A DNA stretch of 64,000 bases from Gnetum montanum (GCA_015680685.1 MNCI01004036.1:97761-161760), one strand, 5' to 3'; numbered from the stretch's first letter, positions 11,077 through 24,105 are shown. Numbers and translations are program-made. The notes: generated from the letters alone by a model not told the origin.

Positions 11077-11784
11077 GTGGCTAATTGTCCAAATGCCTCA
11101 CCATCATTCGAGACTTCGAAACTCCCTTCAAATCAAAAATTGCACCCAATGCACATGGTCATGTTGACTCATGCCATCACTAATTGGGTTAAATCTGGCC
11201 ATCTTCCTAGGAAATTCTCTAATCTTGGAAGTCATCTTATATATTTACAAATTGATGGGAATGAGCCTTGCAAAGCTCTTTTGGATTTAGGTTCTGGTGT
11301 TAACTTAATCTCTCAAGAAATGTATAAAGCTTGGAACCTGCCTTCACTAAAAAAGAGTAACATTCGTTTAGAGCTGGTTGACTAGTCCATCATTGTTCCA
11401 TTAGGACTAGTAGAGGACACTATTACCACTATTTGTGGGTGGTCATAGCAAGCTGATTTCCTAGTGATTCAAGTCAAAAACTGTAAAGGGGACTTCCCAA
11501 TCATTATGGGAAGAGCATGGCTAAGCACAATTGATGCATGCCTAGAAATATGTGATCTTTCCCTAGAAATATCAAAAGAAAATACATTTGGAAAGATTGA
11601 AAAGAAGAAAGTTCCATGCATCGCATACAGTGACACAGGGTGTAATTGCGTGCAGAAGTCTTGGTTTGTACAACGATTAACATTGCCTGCATGCAGCCAG
11701 TGTGCACAAGTAACTAACATACAAGGATGCTTGTATGTAGCAGCCACAAGACAAGAAGGCACCCAATGGCTGACAACTAACTAA
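11077..11784 (+). pseudogene. Element B aspartic protease and linker
   Basis: Two open stretches in one frame (11077-11385, 11464-11784) hold the retropepsin-like domain. The active-site motif reads LLDLGSG, with Ser-to-Leu after the catalytic Asp (TCA to TTA), which should impair catalysis. SQEMYKAWNLP follows, then IMGRAWLSTIDA and the Cys-containing linker (GCNCVQKSW, CSQCAQ). Stops fall at 11383-11385 and at a TGG-to-TAG change near 11446. It is in frame with the gag capsid region at 9961 and with RT at 11806, supporting a single gag-pol frame. Confidence 0.8.
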
Positions 11785-11805
11785 GAGAGCAATTCAACTC
11801 AATGC

Positions 11806-13500
11806 ATGGACCCAACTGAGAGCTTGACTTGCTCCTACATCGATAACATGGACACATTAGAGCAAGTCCATCACCAACTTCCAAGTCCTAACATTGAAAA
11901 TATCAACTGGGGGAAGTTAGAAATCCCTAATGAGTTCAAGCAAGAGCCCCTTAAGTTAAAACCGTTGCCCACCGATATGGAGTACACATTCCTCAAGAAT
12001 GGAAAATTGGTAATCATTAACGCTAAGCTCACTCCCCAACAAAAAGAAAGATTGCTAAAAATGGTATATAAATGGTCAAAAGCCTTTGCTTGGTCATATC
12101 CCAAATTAACCAAAATAGATCCTAGGATATGCCAACATAGAGTTTACACTGACCCCTCCATGAAACCTCAACGACAACCGCAAAGGCTATTGAACCCAAA
12201 GCTTGAGCAAGTGGTTAAAGAAGAAATTGAACAACTTCTAAAAGCTAGGTTCATCTATCCCATTGCTGATAGTGAATGGGTTAGCCCATTAGTCATTATT
12301 CCTAAAAAAGGAGGTAAATGGAGGGTGTGTATAGATTTTAGGCTACTAGACATGGTGACATTCAAAGACCACTTTCCATTGCCATTCGTTGACCAAGTCT
12401 TAGATACCATTGTAGGGCATTGCTAGTATAGTTTTCTAGATGGTTACAGTGGATACAATCAGATTCAAATAACACTAGAAGACCAAGCCAAGACCACATT
12501 CACAAGTCCTTGGGAACATTTGCATATAGGTAGATTCCGTTTGGCTTGTGCAATGCCCCAACAACATTTGAATGTTTGGTTCTAAGCATATCTCAGCAGC
12601 AAATAGGAAATGGTGTGGAGGTCTTTATGGATGATTTCTCCACGTACGGAGCAGACTTTAAACAAGCATTTGACTGATTAGAACAAGTACTAAAATGATG
12701 TGTTGAAACCAACTTAAGACTCAATTGGCAAAAAAGCCATTTAATGGTCTAAGAAGGCATTGTATTAGGGCACAAGATTTCACAAATAGGGATAGAGGTA
12801 GATCCTAAAAAGATTAAGGTCATCTAAGAAATCACTTGAAAACCTGAAACTGTAAAAGACATCCGATCATNTTAAGAAATCACTTGAAAACCTGAAACTG
12901 TAAAAGACATCCGATCATTCCTTGGACATACTAGCTATTATAGATTCTTCATTGAGAACTTTTCAAAGATCACAAAACCATTAGTAGAATTAACGAAGAA
13001 GGATGTACCCTTTGAATGGACCAAGGAATGTGAGCTAGCCTTCCAAACCTTGAAGTAAAGGCTCGTAGGAACATCAATTCTACAAACTCTTGACTGGTCC
13101 TAACTATTCCATGTAATGACTAACCCATCCAATTTTGCTTTAGGAGCCACACTTACATAGTTAGATAACCAAAAATGCCTCTACTACATTCACTGTGCAA
13201 GTCGAAGTATTGTTGGTGGACAACTCAACTACACCACAACAGAAAAAGAGTTAATGGCTGTGGTGTTTGCATTAGAAAAATTTAGGCACTATGTATTGAG
13301 CTATAAGATATTTGTACATATGGATCATAATGCAGTTTGATTCCTAATGAATAAACCAATGGTGAGCCCTTGCATCATATGATGGCTCGTGATCTTACAA
13401 GAGTTCGATCTTACAATGATCAATCGTAAAGGCACCAAGAATGCTATTGCTGATCATTTATCTTGGTTATGATGGGACAACAAAGAGGATGAATATCCAA
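11806..13500 (+). pseudogene. Element B reverse transcriptase and RNase H
   Basis: RT is open from 11806 to 12426 (206 codons), including the KPQRQPQRLLNPKLEQVV and GGKWRVCIDFRLLD blocks and DHFPLP. It continues with stops to the catalytic FMDDF motif (Asp pair 12630-12635) and the GIVLGHKIS block. A 46-bp duplication around the N at 12871 interrupts the thumb. RNase H follows from about 13060, with a degraded NPSNFALGA motif where other copies read TDASNYALGA (Asp-to-Asn), YTTTEKELMAVV, and a HMDHNAV block. Several stops make it inactive. Confidence 0.85.
12825..12918. other. Assembly join: N flanked by an exact 46-bp repeat
   Basis: Bases 12825-12870 recur at 12873-12918 with N at 12871 and one extra base between. 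The RT thumb segment is single in F and C. This is likely an unmerged contig overlap. Confidence 0.75.
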
Positions 13501-13559
13501 TTTCTGACTATTTCCCTAATGAACTCCTCTTTGCAAGTGTGATAAACAATCACTTACCC

Positions 13560-14886
13560 ATCGATACAAATTGGTATAGTAGCCTTCTCACTTATCTGCT
13601 TACACAAGAAACACCACAAGGGTTAGACATTAAAAAGAAACAACAATTTCTTCACTGAGCCAAGTATTTCATGGAAATTAATGGACACCTTTATAAGGTA
13701 TGCTTTGATGGCTTGGTTTGATGATATGTTCCCGATGTGGACTAATTGTGAGTTCTCCAAGATGCTCATGAGGGCCCTTGTGGGGGTCATTGCACTAGAA
13801 GATGAACAACCATTAAAATCTTGCTTGCAGGATATTATTGGCCTACATTGTTCTAAGATGCTCATCATTTCATCCAATCTTGTGAGCACTGGCAACGCGA
13901 TGGGGGAATGACTGCTAGAATGGAGGGTCCACAACAATGGATTCAACCCTTAGAACCCTTTGACATATGGGGTATTAATTTTATGGGGCCTATCACACCA
14001 ATGTCCAATGGAAAAGCGTACATCATTGTTGCTGTTGATTATTCTACAAAGTGGGCAAAAGTAGCTATTGTTATGGACTATACATCATCTACCGCTACAT
14101 GATTTGTTCAACAACAAATTGTAAATGGGTTTGGTGTGCCTCGTGCACTTATTTCTGATAATGGCACACATTTTATAGGTGCGACTTTTTGGAAGTTGAT
14201 GCAACGCTTAGGAGTTGAGCATAAGCTGACTACACCATATCATCCTCAAGCGAATGGTTAAGTCGAAGTTACCAATAGGGAGATCACAAAAATACTAACA
14301 TGGACCATTAGCAAATATAGGCGAGACTGGAGCACCAAACTGAACAATGCTCTTTGGGCATACCGCTCCACATGGAAACTCACTATAGGCTACTCTCCTT
14401 ATGAGTTAGTGTACGGCAAACTTCCCATACTTCCTATCCAAGCTGAGCTCCATACACTATCTACAGCAGGTGACCTCAACGTTGACCTCAGTCTAGCACA
14501 AAAAGAATGGTTGATGAACCTTAACTTGCTAGATGAAAATTGATTAGCTGCCTTATCATCCAATGAACTGCACAAGGCCTTTAACAATACCAACCGGGAG
14601 ATAAGGTTCTTTATTAGAATCCCACACATGTGTCACAATGAACTAAATTTCAAATGCTGTGGGAAGGATCTTATATCATTCATGAAACTTTTCCTTCAGG
14701 GGTCATGATGATCTATAAACCTGAAAGCCCGAATAAGAAATTATTGGTCAACATTTAACAAACCAAACCTTTCCATAAACCTAAAATGCCAGTACTAACA
14801 CTACCTCTATAAATGGATAACCTTGCTCATTATTTCGGATCTCCTCCTTTCAACTCAGACATGGGGGAGATGGCCACTAATGCTAA
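13560..14886 (+). pseudogene. Element B integrase
   Basis: The zinc-binding region is recognisable but scrambled by stops (LAGYYWPT, HHFIQSCEHW near 13828-13890). The core holds IWGINFMGPI (first catalytic Asp changed to Asn near 13976), ISDNGTHF (second Asp intact near 14157) and PQANG*VEV (Glu region near 14250). The C-terminal region (WAYRSTWKLTIGYSPYELVYGKLP) is followed by a deletion and frameshift near 14580, then the conserved end before the stop at about 14886. Integrase inserts the DNA copy into the genome; this copy could not. Confidence 0.83.
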
Positions 14887-16759
14887 CCATTTTAAAGCCC
14901 TCAGTTTCTTTAACTTTTTTGTTTTACACATTCTTCATCTTTACTTGTTTTTGTTTTACACCATCGTTAACATTTTTTACTATTTCTTTCTCTATTACAT
15001 TTTATTTGGATAAATCTCACTCATCATATAATAAGTGCTCATGACAGTGGAGAATACTATAATAGCGTTGATTGCTAATGTTTGGGTTTTACCTTTAACT
15101 TTTAATGTTGATACTAAGATATGGTTTTTTTGATAAAATAGGCAATGAGTCCATGTCATCCATTCATCCATTCAGCTCTATGGTCTCCCTTGATCTTGGA
15201 ACTATACTATTCCTTTTTCTAAGTAAAGTTATTAATGAATTGGTGGCTTGGTATTCTTCAAACCAAGAAAGGTTCAAATGGATTGAAAAGGATGTGACCT
15301 CAAGGGGATTCGACCCATTTGTGCTAGCTATTCTCTTGGATACTTGGATGTTTTTCATACAGTCTTTCACCATTCCACTCTTGACCAAATATCAGGAAGT
15401 TGACCAAATCAAATAAGTCTTTGCATGGTGTGGTTCTCACACAAAAAAAAAAAATGGTGAGAATTCAAAGCACACCCCTTAGACATAATAAAGAAACATG
15501 GGCTACAAGCACTGGTTATGGCACTGGAAAGACATGTTACCTATGCCTAAAGGTTCCCTCTAACTAAGGCCCTTTTGCACTTCTTGCTTCTCTATTTTTC
15601 TCTTGTTGGAATGGTGGTGGCTCTGTGAACGCATTCTTATTACTTCAGGAGGATGGGTTGGTCAAGTGTGTTGATGCAAGGTCATTGGATGTGGTTAGTT
15701 TTAATCTAAATTTGGAATGAATTCTATTAAGTCACCTTAATCATACACTACACAAGGGACTTTACAAAACCTTAATTTTGGGATTCCATTCCATTCTCTC
15801 CTCTCTTTCCAATTGCTTCCCATATTCCACCTCATTGCCAGTTTTATGCTTAGTCTATATCTTGGTTCATGCATTGTTCTTCTTTGGTAAACTCTTGTGG
15901 GTAAGTCCTTAACCATATTTTTCATATGTCATTCCTAGAGCCTACAGACTCTTTGATGTGTGGGATTGTCAGGGCATTAAGGGCATGGGCTTGCTTTGGA
16001 GAGGATCCACTGGCATTCCTTTTTGGTGCAATTGTTAAGCTCTTTCCCTTAAACATTTCTTGCAATCAACTATTTCTCATTCTCAATGACATCCATATTT
16101 GCTTTTGTTTTATTGGCTTCACCGTTGTTATTTCTTTCATCTTTTTTGTTCCTTCAAGTTTTCCACCCTATTGCTACCGAAGGTTCGCTCTAAGTCATGG
16201 GGGCCCTATCACAAATTTTATGTCACCCCTACACCTTAGGTAGTCATTAGTTATAAACCTTTAACCAAGTATCTACCATACCCACAACCTAGCCAATGTG
16301 CTTCATAGCGAGGCAAGGTATCAATGACATTATGTCTTATATATCCTTGCTAATTCGTGATTGTGTTGTGTGTGTAGATGGCGATCACATGAACAATGGA
16401 CTGGGATAGGAGGGAGCACTTAGGATGGATTGGAGTAAAAAGCATTTATGCAAGGAACAAGCTTGATCATGTGGCCATGAATGAACAATGGTGTGCACAT
16501 TTTCAACATCAGCAACAACGTGCCTCATTTTCTTTTTTTTCTCTCTCTCTCTCTCCAAATTGTTAAATGAGGATCTAGATGTCACTTATGTACAGTGTTC
16601 ACGACAATGAGTATGAACACCAATGCTATAATATGTTTGTTGATCCATTCATTAGGCACTTTGAGTTTGTCATTCCATGTCACTGTTAGATTATCGTTTA
16701 GTCAATAATCTCATATCTTCCCAATATTTTGTAAGGAACTCGGGAACAAGTTTTCATTC
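14887..16759 (+). other. Element B 3' non-coding region
   Basis: It contains the same landmarks as A: T-rich tracts, the CATGGTGTGGTTCTCA block near 15424 (hairpin partly lost), the mid-region AGTCATGGGGG (16193-16203), the splice-acceptor-like TTGTGTGTGTAG before ATG at 16378, and a CT-rich tract (16527-16556). I see no convincing ORF in it. Confidence 0.7.
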
Positions 16760-16772
16760 AGTCATGGGGATA

Positions 16773-16855
16773 TGATGAGTTGCGATATCGGATCCAAGAT
16801 ATTGGATCCCAACAAGTGATATCGGACACCCAATATCAGAACCTGTCTTGTTGCC
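16773..16855 (+). promoter_or_regulatory. U3 cassette of LTR B: GATATCGGATCC repeats
   Basis: GATATCGGATCC (16784-16795) is repeated as GATATTGGATCC (16798-16809), then GATATCGG (16818-16825) stands in inverted orientation to CCAATATC (16830-16837). This block is specific to B and lies just before the TATA box. Confidence 0.6.
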
Positions 16856-17575
16856 TATAAATAAGAGACTGGGGCACTTAGTTTTAGTTGTAGTTTCTTA
16901 GTCCCTTACCTGAACTCTTGCAATTTTCCCTTTCTAGAGTTAGAATTATTTCTGAGTGTCTGCAGTAGGAGTCATAAAGTGAACAGATCCTTATTCAAGC
17001 ACACCTTGTGTCTAGAAATAAAGACAAACTTTGTGAGAAACCTTGCAACATTCAGAATAGCTTATTTATTGCAGTTAATGTTATTTATAGTTATTTGATG
17101 CCTTGATTAGTTAATTGGTTGTTTTTATTGATTTGTTAATTTTCCACAGTAAGCACACTCAGTACGACCACTTCGAACATATGTGGAGCACTTGGTAACC
17201 CAGTCATGACTAGCGTTTGGTAATCCCAATAGTGTTACATTAGTTCAAGATGTGTATGGAAAGTGGGAACAGATGCTGGTGTTAGGACTAGTGAGAACCT
17301 AGTTGATTAGTTAAATTAAATTAGTTATTTAATTATTTCATTTCTCCATTTTAAGCACCAGGAACATAAAACATAAAAAACCATAAAAATCACATACCTC
17401 AAGTTTACTTAACCATACAATCTTGTCATACAAGTAAGCTTGGAAAGATAATGATCACCTAGCCCATCCTTGTTTTGTGAAGGAGAATAATCACTTAGTC
17501 CTTGGAGTTCAACCGAATTGCTCGTGAAGTCTCATATTCGTATGGTTGAGCGGAGGGGTACATCGCCACTCATCA
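16773..17575 (+). repeat. 3' LTR of element B (803 bp)
   Basis: Begins TGATGAG after a polypurine tract (16760-16772, AGTCATGGGGATA) and ends CTCATCA. TATAAATA is at 16856-16863 and AATAAA near 17019. Its right edge meets the truncated 5' LTR of element C. If B inserted there, the target duplication would be ATTAT (17576-17580). Confidence 0.9.
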
Positions 17576-18228
17576 ATTATTATACCTAAGCATGATAGTG
17601 TGTGTGGTAATAAAGATGAACTTTCTGATAAACCTTACAACACTTTGGATAGATTAGCTATTTTATTTATGCATTTACTATTACCAATTATTTATTAAAT
17701 GTTTTCAATTAATTATTAATTACTTTCCAATTATTATATTAGATAAGCAATTAAGCCAGATAGATTACACACATAAGTATGACTGCTTTGAGTGTAACAC
17801 GTATTTGCTTGGTAATCCCAGCAACGTTATCGCTTGGTATGCCTAGTAGCATAGTGCTTGGTCACTTAGCAGTTGGTACGTGGGTTCAGGACGTGTATGG
17901 AAAGTGGGAATGGATACTTATGTTAGGATTAGTTAAATACTAGTAAATTAGTTAATTTAGATTAGTTAATCAAATTACTTTTATCTACATTTGAGCATCA
18001 ACTTATAAAACATAAAAAATTATAAAAATTGAATGCCTCAATTACACTTAACCATACCAACGAACATCATAAGTGTAATTGGGAAGACAATGATTGACCT
18101 TATGGCTAAATTCACTTCCTAAAGGGCTAGTGCACTAAAAATGATGAAGTCCATGGAATTCAACTGGATCGCGCATAAACACTTTGTGATTTGTATGGTT
18201 GGACGTAGGGGTACCTCGTTGCTCATTA
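17576..18228 (+). repeat. 5' LTR of element C, lacking the first 243 bp
   Basis: Matches the 3' LTR from 27890 onward (AATAAA near 17611; repeated TTGGTA motifs in U5) and ends CTCATTA at 18222-18228. The U3, TATA box and start are absent; the break coincides with the end of LTR B. Confidence 0.87.
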
Positions 18229-18229
18229 T

Positions 18230-18247
18230 TGGCATTATTGCTAGGGA
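18230..18247 (+). promoter_or_regulatory. Primer-binding site of element C (decayed)
   Basis: TGGCATTATTGCTAGGGA differs from the tRNA-Asp complement TGGCGCCGTTGCCGGGGA at six positions, all C-to-T or G-to-A. Confidence 0.75.
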
Positions 18248-18383
18248 CTTTGTTTGTGAAACATGTGCTATTTAGGTCTAAGTGAATACCATTATGTCAT
18301 TGTACAAACCTCAAGGTCAATATCATTCTCACTATACATAAAAATTATAAAAGCACACTAACAATTTCATTTTGTTTTGGAAA

Positions 18384-20890
18384 ATGTCTTTTTCTTCTCA
18401 CAAACCTAAAGATACTAAACCACTGATCCCATAAGAATGCAAGGTGGTATACACTCATCCAAATGAGTTTGTGCCAAATTTCACTTTCATCCTACATCAC
18501 GATGAACAAATGCAATGGCATGATATGGAAGGCAACATCATCTTGCCCTGCAATAGATCTATGCCAAGAATGCTATTCAAAACCATTAAGAAGTTGGGCA
18601 TAGTAGATCTTCATGAAGAGTACATTGTGGATGGATACGACACTCAAAACTATTGTCCCATTGAAACACAACGTAAAAGAGATAAACGTTAAGAGAGACT
18701 CCATGAAGCTACAAAGGGGAAACGTTACACTAACCCCTTGTTCCTACTAGATCAAGAGGACATTGAGGATCCTCCCTTGGAAGGTTCTCAACATGAAGAT
18801 TCTCTACCCCCTACTAGTGATGGCAAGGGTGTGAACCTAACCCTGCGATCGACTATTCATAAATTGGGGTTAGGATAGAGTGATAGCCAAGGTAGGGACT
18901 CGAGTAAACATCATAATAACAAGGGATCTAATGATGGTGATTATAATAAGCACAAGAGTGGTGGCAGACACCGCAGTGGCGATGGTGGTCCACCTTCCTA
19001 TTCATCCTTTTCATCCGATTCTGAACGTTCCTCTTCATCTGACTATTCTCATGCAAGCCATCATCGAAACAACCGTGATGAAGGTGATCAATGAAATAAC
19101 AATGACTGTGAAGGCCACAAAAGTTGAAGGGATGGCCAAAACCATCATCAACATCATCAACACAGCAATGATGATGAACCTTTATTAGTGAATCAAAGTA
19201 TGCTCAACATTGCAGAGGCAGTGAAAATCCCAACCAGGCATATAAACGATTATCAGATCAAGCATCTAGACATGAACAATATCCCATGATTTGAGGGGGG
19301 ATATAATTTTGATCCATAGACACATCTACAAGCTTTTCAAGATGCTTGTGCATTATAGAACATAGAGAATAAGTGCTAGAAACTCAAGCTTTTCCCAAGG
19401 ACACTCATTAAGGAAGCTGAAAGTTGGTATTGGTCCTTAAAGCTAGAATCTATCTGTAGATGAAGTACCATGTTAGAACTATTCAATGACAAATACTAGA
19501 TGTACTCTAGAGTGTTTGATTTGAGAAGGCAAATCCAAGGCTAGAAACAATTGGCACAAGAACCCTTGGATGCTACCATGGGCCGATACCATTCACTCCT
19601 ACACCAATGCCCTAGTCATGGTTACACTTAAAGAGAACAACTTTGCCACATCATAGATGGGCTCAAAGTAGAAACAAGAAGAACCCTTGGGGTGTATGCC
19701 TGAGGAAGATTGTCTAAAATGAGAGCTCATCAGATCCAAAGGCTAATTGAGCAAGTAGCAAAAGAAGAAGATGAGCTACAAAAGAGGGAAAGTGCTGAAG
19801 AATATAATAGGGACCTGTCCATTAGGAAATGAGAGGTTTGATTTTGTGACAAGGAGGAATCACCACTTGATGAAGTGGTGAATAGAAAGACCTTGCCCAT
19901 CCAAAAATCTATTTCTAACATTTCAGCCAAGGTTGAGAAGTTATGGGACTCTTTGGATGAAAATTTTCAAACTGCTTTAAAGATTGTCAAAAAATTCAAA
20001 GAACAAAATAGTGATTGTAATCACAGGAGGTGAAAAGAAGCTGAATATGCCCACCAAAGAGGTAAGCGTAAAGCTGCTGTAGTAGAGAAAGTTGTGGAGT
20101 TTAACTTTAATGATGAAACTAAATGTACATCTGTCAATATGAACATCCAAAGGGATGTTTCCCTATGATGTCACACTTACAGGATTGTATGCATTAAATT
20201 CTCACTTAGAATGTAGGCAAGCTCCAAGATGATTGCCTTACCCTCAAGGTAGTCCAAGACAGTTCCACTAGCAACAATAAGCTTACTACCCAAGTGGAAC
20301 TCCTCCACAACCGTATGAACAATACCAACAGTGGTGTCAACCACAGTCATGTGGAATGCCACCGCCAAGGTAGTNGCAGTGGTGTCAACCACAGTCATGT
20401 GGAATGCCACCGCCAAGGTAGTAGTACCCTTATAAGCAACTAGATTCATACAAGTACTATGTTCAGTAGCCCATCTCCCCTAGAAGTTCTATGAGTCATG
20501 CATCATTCTAGCATCACTATTACCCTCTAGAGTACCATCGAACACATTCACCATCTACTCAAGGGGAAAACCCATATCTGTATCCTTATCATCCTCCACA
20601 TCCCTTTGTACATACACCTCCACCTTCAACTCAATTACCTCCTACTTCATCTATGCAGGGTGAGATTCCTCCATAGCCATAACAACAAAATGCTACAAGG
20701 GTTGTACACTCACAACCAGTTTTTGAACCAAGTGGTCTGGATAATCGATCAAGAAAACAAGCTTTCTTCTAGCTTAGCAGTCCTCTCCAGCCCTCACAAC
20801 CTACTTCGACTAATCGCCCTACGTCTCCAGCACCCTCATCCTCTGCATCAAATACCTTTAAGTGCCCTTCAAACTAAGTGCTACCTAGGA
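18384..20890 (+). pseudogene. Element C gag
   Basis: The start is placed at ATG 18384 (MSFSSHK), matching the E gag start. An open stretch 18444-18692 holds THPNEFVPNFTFILHHDEQ. It is followed by a Ser/His/Asp-rich segment (~18890-19170), the capsid-like region (HLDMNNIP near 19262; RRTLGVYA near 19678), an acidic linker and the Pro/Gln/Tyr-rich tail (from ~20220). The Cys-His motif is destroyed by small indels near 20125. There are many stops, several where E or F has CAA/CAG. A 46-bp duplication around the N at 20375 sits in the tail. Confidence 0.78.
20329..20422. other. Assembly join: N flanked by an exact 46-bp repeat
   Basis: Bases 20329-20374 recur at 20377-20422 on either side of a single N at 20375. 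The gag tail is single-copy here in other elements. Probably an unmerged contig overlap. Confidence 0.75.
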
Positions 20891-21630
20891 TTCACGCTGT
20901 AATATTAACCCATGCTATTTTTGAGTGGATCCAAGTTGGCAATCTTCCTACAAAAAGATTTAACCCAAGAAGTCCACTCATCTATCTATAGATTACTAGA
21001 CAAGAGCCATGCAAAGCTTTTCTTGATTCTGGTTCTAGAGTTAATCTCATCTCCCATGATATATACAAGGTCTGGAACCTACCACCTCTTAAGAAAGGTA
21101 ACATTGATCTAGAATTAGCATATCAATCAATTACTATCCCCTTGGGATTAGTAGAGGACATTGTGACCACAATTTGTGGGTGGTCTTATCCTATTGATTT
21201 TTTGGTGATTAAGGTGGACAACTACAAAAGTGACTTTCCAATCATCAAGGAAAGGGCTTGGTTAACACGATCAATGCACAAATGGATATAAGGGACCTAT
21301 CTCTAGAAATATCCAAGGAAAATGAGCTAGGAAAATTTGAAAAGAAGCATATTCCATGCATCACATACAGTGATAATGGGTGTAATTGCATGTAAAGGAT
21401 TTGGTCAATCAAAAGTACATACGTTAAAGCATGCAATCAATGTGCACAGGAAATTAACATTCAAAGGTGTATGTACACAACAACCGCAAAGCAGTAGCGC
21501 ACCCAGTGGCTAATAGCTAATTCAAATAGTAGCACAATATGCATGGAGCCAACTAAGCTTCTAACATGTGCATATGTTGAAGGCATGGACAAAATTGAAC
21601 AAGTTCATTCCCAACTCTCTAATGAAGATG
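20891..21630 (+). pseudogene. Element C protease and linker
   Basis: Recognised by alignment with F: a helix before the active site, then FLDSGSRVNLIS (near 21030, last Gly of the motif replaced by Arg), YKVWNLPPLKK, LGLVEDIVTTICGWSYP and DFPII. A frameshift after that block breaks the IMGRAWLSTIDA segment. The linker carries further stops. Confidence 0.72.
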
Positions 21631-21639
21631 ATGATACAT

Positions 21640-23240
21640 GTTGAGGAGAGTTGGAAATCCTTGGTCACTTCAAGTAGGAGCCTTTAGAACTAAAAACTTT
21701 ACTGGCTAGTATGAAGTATGCATTTTTAAAGAATGGTAAATCGATAATCATTAATGTCAAACTTGCTCTTGAGCAAAAATAAAAGTTGTTGAAAGTGGTG
21801 AATAAATGCTTAACAACCTTTGCTTGGTCATATTTAGAGCTAACAGGAATTGATCTAAGGATATGCAAGCATCGTATTTACACTGATCAAGCTATGAAGC
21901 CTAGAAGGTAGGTGCAGAGGTGGCTAAACCCCAAATTGAAGCAAATTGTTAAGGAGAAGATAGAGTAACTTCTCAAGGTGGGGTTTATCTATCCAATCGC
22001 AAATAGTAAGTGGGTTAGCCCACTCGTAATTGTAATGAAGAAGGATGGTAAATGACAGGTCTGCATCAACTTTAGGCTGTTAAATATGGCAACATTTAAG
22101 GATCACTTTCCTTTGCCATCTATAGACCAAGTGTTAGACACCATATCTAGGCATTGTTATTATGGTTTCTTGGATGGTTATAGTGGCTGTAACCAAATCC
22201 AAATTGCACCTGAAGCTTAGGCCAAAACAACATTCATGAGTCCTTGGGGGACTTTTGCATATTGTAAAATGCCATTTGGCCTATGCAATGGCCCTGCAAC
22301 ATTTCAATGCTTGGTCTTGAGTATATTTCAACAACAAATTGGTAGTGATGTTAAAGTCTTCATGGATGACTTCTCCACCTATGGAGCTACCTTTGAGCAA
22401 GCCTTGGACCAACTTGAGCAAGTACTAAGGAGATGTGTAGAGACAAACGTATGGCTCAACTGGTAAAAGAGCCATCTCATAATCCAAGAAGGCATTGTGC
22501 TAGGGCACCAAATTTCACAAAAAGAAATTGAGGTAGACTTAGAAGAGATAAGGATCATCCAAGGAATAACATGCCAACTAGAGACCATTAAAGATGTCTG
22601 GTCATTCCTTGGACACACTGGTTACTACCAGCAATTTATTGAGAATTTCTCTAAGATTGTAAAGCTGTTTGTAGAAGTTACAAAGAAAGATGCACCTTTC
22701 ATTTGGACCAAGGAATGTCAACATGCATTCTAACATTTAAAGGAGAGACTCGTAGATACACCAATCCTATGAGCACCAAATTGGTTCAAAACATTCTATA
22801 TCATGACAGACTCATCTAACTATGCTTTGGGAGTAGTGCTTTTGCAAATGGATGATAAGAAATGTTCCTATTATATCCATTGTATGAGTTGAAGCATTGT
22901 GGGCATAGTTGAATTACACCACCATAGAAAAAGAATTAATGGTAGTGGTGTATGCACTAGAAAAGTTTAGACATTATGTGCTAGGCTACAAAGTATTTGT
23001 ACATACAAACCACAGTGCAATTTGCTTCCTCATGAATAAGCTGACAATGAGCCTCCATGCCATACAGTGACTTGTGATCTTGTAGGAATTCGATCTCACT
23101 ATGGTAGATCAAAAAGGGACTGAGAATGTGGTTGCTGACCATCTTTCTCACTTAAGATGGGATAACAAAGAGGAGGAGAGCCTCCTTTCTGATCAGTTTT
23201 TAGACGAACTCCTCTTTACTGGAGTAATAAGTGAATAAGC
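21640..23240 (+). pseudogene. Element C reverse transcriptase and RNase H
   Basis: The RT N-terminal blocks are present with stops. The stretch 22236-22466 is open and covers PFGLCNGPATFQ, FMDDF (Asp pair 22365-22370) and the palm-thumb link. 22497-22733 carries GHQISQKEIEVD and WSFLGHTGYYQQFI. RNase H from ~22790 shows MTDSSNYALG, EKELMVVVYALEKF and HSAICFLMNK. Frame changes between these blocks exclude an active enzyme. Confidence 0.83.
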
Positions 23241-23249
23241 ATCTAAGAA

Positions 23250-24105
23250 AGAAATATAGTATAATGGCATCCTCACATATCTTCTTACTCAAGACATGCC
23301 ACAAGACTTGGATTTTATGAAAAAGCAACAATTTCTTCATCGGGTCAAATACTTCATGGAAATCAACAGACACCTTTACAAGGTGTGTGCTGATGGCCTA
23401 ATTTGTTGGTGTGTCCTTGACAAAGATCAACTATGCATTCTCTAGGATGCTCACGAAGGGCCTTGTGGAGGCCACTATGTAGGGAGACACATGACCATAA
23501 AAATCCTGATGGCAAGATATTATTAGCCTACAATATTTATAGATGCCCACTAGTTTGTTAAGTCTTGTGAACATTGTCAACATGACAAGGGGATGACTGC
23601 TAGCATGGAAGGTCCTCAGCAGTGGATTCAACCATTGGAGCCTTTCAACATATGGGGCATTGACTTCATGGGTCCCATCACATCCATGTCCAATAAGAAA
23701 GTGTATATTATAGTAGCAGTTGACTATTGCACAAAATGGATAGAAGCAGCAACTGTTATTGATTGTACGTCATCCACTGCTACCAAATTTATACAACAAA
23801 ATATCGTGAATAGGTTTGGGGTGCCACATTCACTAATTTCTAATAATGGAACTCATTTCATAGGTGCCACATTTAAAAAATTGATGTAATGCTTGGGGGT
23901 AGAACATAACTTAACAACACCTTACCACCCCCAAGCCAATGATTAAGCAGAGGTAACCAACTAGGAGATTATAAAAATACTAACATAAACCATTAGCAAA
24001 TATAAGAAGGACTGGAGTACAAAACTTAATGATGCTCTCTGGGCTTTTCGTTCAACTTGGAAAATTCCTATGGGCTATTCTCCCTACGAGTTAGTGTACG
24101 GGACA
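23250..24105 (+). pseudogene. Element C integrase, C-terminally truncated
   Basis: The zinc-binding region is recognisable (GHYVGRH, CEHCQHDKGM near 23570-23595). The open stretch 23593-23889 holds the core: first Asp intact in IWGIDFMGPI, second Asp changed to Asn in ISNNGTHF. The Glu region PQAND*AEV has a stop. The frame ends abruptly at ELVYG (24105), where the sequence switches to the spacer that in D precedes the extra ORF, so the C-terminal ~100 codons are deleted. Confidence 0.83.

Larger units (their letters stand above)
7675..17575 (+). mobile_element. Element B: Ty3/gypsy LTR retrotransposon
   Basis: The element has a 5' LTR lacking its first 56 bp (7675-8434), a tRNA-Asp primer site, gag, protease, RT, RNase H, integrase, a 3' non-coding region, a polypurine tract and a full 3' LTR (16773-17575). 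All domains are present but broken by many stops and frameshifts. Two single-N positions (9349, 12871) are flanked by exact duplications. Its own 3' end abuts the truncated 5' LTR of C. The missing LTR start is expected left of the window, on the other side of element A. Confidence 0.9.

Noticed and set aside
15105-15416. A 103-codon ORF in the 3' region of element B
   Set aside because: The matching DNA in A, E and F is non-coding with stops in this frame, so the opening is by chance.
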